Positions 62,178 through 64,000 of a stretch of 64,000 nt of DNA are shown here, piece by piece (position 1 is the stretch's first letter; each line of letters starts with the position of its first letter). The position numbers and the translations under genes were made by a program. The notes below the pieces were generated by a model. It was not told the origin of the DNA. It saw nothing but the letters and a program-made list of their open reading frames with translations, and did no database searches. Location: positions 2,914,001-2,978,000 of the forward strand of contig OZ241908.1 in NCBI GenBank assembly GCA_965203685.1, read 5' to 3'. This DNA comes from VXYL01 sp965203685 (GTDB lineage: Bacteria > Pseudomonadota > Gammaproteobacteria > Pseudomonadales > Azotimanducaceae).

Positions 62178-63158
62178 ATGGCCCAAGACACTCTGCTGCA
62201 GGCTGCGACGGCTGCCCAGGACGGAGACCTCGACCAACTCCGGGGGATCATCGCAGCCTCGCCCGCGGTGTTAACCGCCCGCGACGAGCAAGGTCGGACC
62301 TTGCTCGACCTCGCCTGCCGCGCTGCGACCGGTGGGATCGCCATTCCGCTCGTGCCCGGGACGACGGAGCAGCACGCCGCTGTGGACCTGGTGCTGGCTG
62401 CCGGCGCGGACGCCTCGGCCGCCGACAACGACGGCTGGACGCCGCTGCACACGGCCGGCATGGCCGGTCACGTCGACTTGGCGCGACGCCTGGTCAAGGC
62501 GGGTGCATCGGTTCGGGCCGGCGCCTACGGCAAGGAAGGTGGCTCGCCTCTGTCCTACGCGTTGTTCTACGCCAAGGCGTACATGGGCGACGCGCTCGCG
62601 CCGGTCTACCCCGACAATCTCCGCGCCGCCGCGGCACTCGGCCGCGACCTCGGCCGCTTTGTCGCGGGCGACGAACTGACCGATGCGGCCTACGCCGGTC
62701 TCGACTTCTACGCGCCCGTGTTCTTCCCGGAGTGGCAACGGACCTTGAGTCGCCAGGAAGTCGTCGACGAGGCGCTGGCATGGGCATCGCGCAACAACCA
62801 ATGCGAAGCCATGGCCAGCCTCGTCGATCTCGGTGCGAACGTGAACGCCAACGCGTTCCGCGGCACGGCCCTGCTTTGGGCCTGCTACGCGGACAAGGTG
62901 GACGCCGCCCGCTGGTTGCTCGATCACGGGGCGGATCCCGACTTGCGCCACGATTGGGGTGGCGAGGGACACGGCGTGGCCGCGGTCGCCATGCACCTGG
63001 CCGCCCAGCACAACTGCGTTGCTTGCGTACGGCTGCTACTGGACCGGGGCGCTGATCCCGACATCGTGGACGGTGCTCACGGCGGCACGCCGGCCGGCTG
63101 GGCCGAGTTCGGCGGTGCCACCGACACGCTGAGGATTCTTCGCGATCACGCCGCTTGA
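62178..63158 (+). CDS. Ankyrin-repeat protein, larger
   Basis: A 326-residue protein with about six ankyrin units: TLLDLACRAATGG, then GWTPLHTAGMAGHVDLARRLVKAGA, SPLSYALFYAKAYMG, CEAMASLVDLGANVNAN, TALLWACYADKVDAARWLLDHGADPD and HNCVACVRLLLDRGADPD. A helical segment (about 150-205) separates two groups of repeats. No signal peptide. The start at 62178 is fixed by AAAGGAG. The role is unknown. A second ankyrin gene at 48012 is also beside family 1 repeats. Confidence 0.82.
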   Translation: MAQDTLLQAATAAQDGDLDQLRGIIAASPAVLTARDEQGRTLLDLACRAATGGIAIPLVPGTTEQHAAVDLVLAAGADASAADNDGWTPLHTAGMAGHVDLARRLVKAGASVRAGAYGKEGGSPLSYALFYAKAYMGDALAPVYPDNLRAAAALGRDLGRFVAGDELTDAAYAGLDFYAPVFFPEWQRTLSRQEVVDEALAWASRNNQCEAMASLVDLGANVNANAFRGTALLWACYADKVDAARWLLDHGADPDLRHDWGGEGHGVAAVAMHLAAQHNCVACVRLLLDRGADPDIVDGAHGGTPAGWAEFGGATDTLRILRDHAA

Positions 63159-63220
63159 CCGAGGCATCCGACAAGGCCTGTACGCGGATCCGGTTGCCGT
63201 AGGCACGGAGGCAGGCAGCG

Positions 63221-64000
63221 CTAGGTCGCGGCGACATCCTCGTCGGCCGGCACGATCCCGACGAGGGTCTTGAAGCACATCTGCTTGGCCAGCGTCACAA
63301 AGGCGGCCATGTACGGTGCGTCGCGTTGCTCCATGCGCACGGCGGCATAGAGGTTCGGCCAAATGCCCTCCTCGCCGAGCGAACAGGAAGCCACCGCCCC
63401 ACGCGCGGTGTATTCGTAGAGAGCCCAGTTCGGTAGGCAGCAGACGCCGCGCCCACTGGCCACGAGTTGCACCATCACCGGGGTCAACTCGGCCGTGCGC
63501 ACCCGGGCTGGCTCAACCCCAGGGGGGTCCAGGAACTGTGTGAAGACATCGAGGCGCGAGCGGGAAACGGGATAGGTGATGAGCGTTTCGGACTCGAGAT
63601 CGGCCGGCCGGACCCAATCCCGGGAAGCGAGCGGATGGGTCTTCGCCAACGCCAGCCGCGCCTCGTAGCTGAACAGAGGTAGGTAGGCCAACTCCGTGCC
63701 CGCGACCGGATCCGCCGTGACGACGAGGTCAAGATCGCCGCGGATCAGCGCCGGCAATGCTTCGAAGCTGAACCCGCTAGCGATGTCGAGTTCAACGTCG
63801 GGCCAATCCTCCCGATACGCGTCGATTGCAGGCAGGAGCCACTCGAAGCAACTGTGGCACTCGATCGCCATGGACAGTCGACCGCGGTCGCCGCCAGCCA
63901 AGCGCGCCAGGCCCGCAGACGCCGCGCGGATCCGCGGCAGGACCTCGTCCGCCAGTTCGACCAGCAATCGGCCCGCCGAGGTGAACCTGACAGGCTTGGT
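63221..64000 (-). CDS. MetR-like LysR-family regulator (5' end outside window)
   Basis: The frame is open to the right edge; 259 residues are visible. The visible N-terminal end (VRFTSAGRLLVELADEVLPR) is the end of the LysR helix-turn-helix and linker; the DNA-binding start lies outside. The effector domain reads LSMAIECHSCFEWLLPAIDAYR, then VELDIASGF, SRSRLDVFTQFLDPPGVEP and LYAAVRMEQRDAPYM, close to MetR, which responds to homocysteine and controls metE and metH. Neither target is in the window. Confidence 0.85.
   Translation of the reverse strand, partial: TKPVRFTSAGRLLVELADEVLPRIRAASAGLARLAGGDRGRLSMAIECHSCFEWLLPAIDAYREDWPDVELDIASGFSFEALPALIRGDLDLVVTADPVAGTELAYLPLFSYEARLALAKTHPLASRDWVRPADLESETLITYPVSRSRLDVFTQFLDPPGVEPARVRTAELTPVMVQLVASGRGVCCLPNWALYEYTARGAVASCSLGEEGIWPNLYAAVRMEQRDAPYMAAFVTLAKQMCFKTLVGIVPADEDVAAT

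Overview
The window is a GC-rich stretch of a bacterial chromosome, most likely from a gammaproteobacterium. Three things point there: a 13-gene complex I locus with a fused NuoCD and an E. coli-sized NuoG, the gene order infC-rpmI-rplT-pheS-pheT-ihfA-merR, and a complete recC-recB-recD operon. I cannot name the genus. Sulfatase, PhyH, CoA-transferase, LLM oxidoreductase, Uma2 and PD-(D/E)XK genes, together with dispersed palindromes, suggest a large-genome environmental or host-associated lineage; that part is inference.

Layout. 1-3016 (minus strand): a FecR-like membrane regulator that runs off the left edge, its ECF sigma factor, and a type I sulfatase. 3050-9011 (minus): a translation and nucleoid operon (infC with an ATC start, rpmI, rplT, pheS, pheT, ihfA, a MerR regulator), with tRNA-Val(GAC) upstream. 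9051-32617: all complex I genes on the minus strand, split into three blocks (A-B-CD, E-F, G to N). Block one is followed by a co-oriented pair of ABC exporters and then an opposite-strand AAA/PD-(D/E)XK protein. Blocks two and three are separated by opposite-strand Uma2, DsbA-like isomerase and Bpt genes. 33013-44565 (plus): a tightly overlapping operon of a double-AAA ATPase, a WYL regulator, RecC, RecB and RecD. A RES/Xre toxin-antitoxin pair converges on the end of recD.

45774-51179 is an accessory zone: CoA-transferase, Uma2 protein, ankyrin protein, a tannase-family esterase bounded by two copies of a palindromic element, and a divergent carboxylesterase. 51296-57641 (plus) carries argC, an aspartate-type aminotransferase, a DEAD-box helicase, a nitrilase-family amidase, an AI-2E-type permease and hisC. 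57833-63158 holds a PhyH dioxygenase, an LLM oxidoreductase, SixA, an RsmB-like methyltransferase, a PNPOx-family protein and an ankyrin protein. The right edge cuts a MetR-like LysR regulator.

The most unusual signals are two families of short palindromic repeats that lie both between genes and in frame inside genes (FecR, tannase, Bpt, RecC), and the coupling of a double-AAA/WYL pair to recCBD. All coordinates, motifs and overlaps were read directly from the sequence. Family assignments rest on recognised motifs, because no database search could be run.
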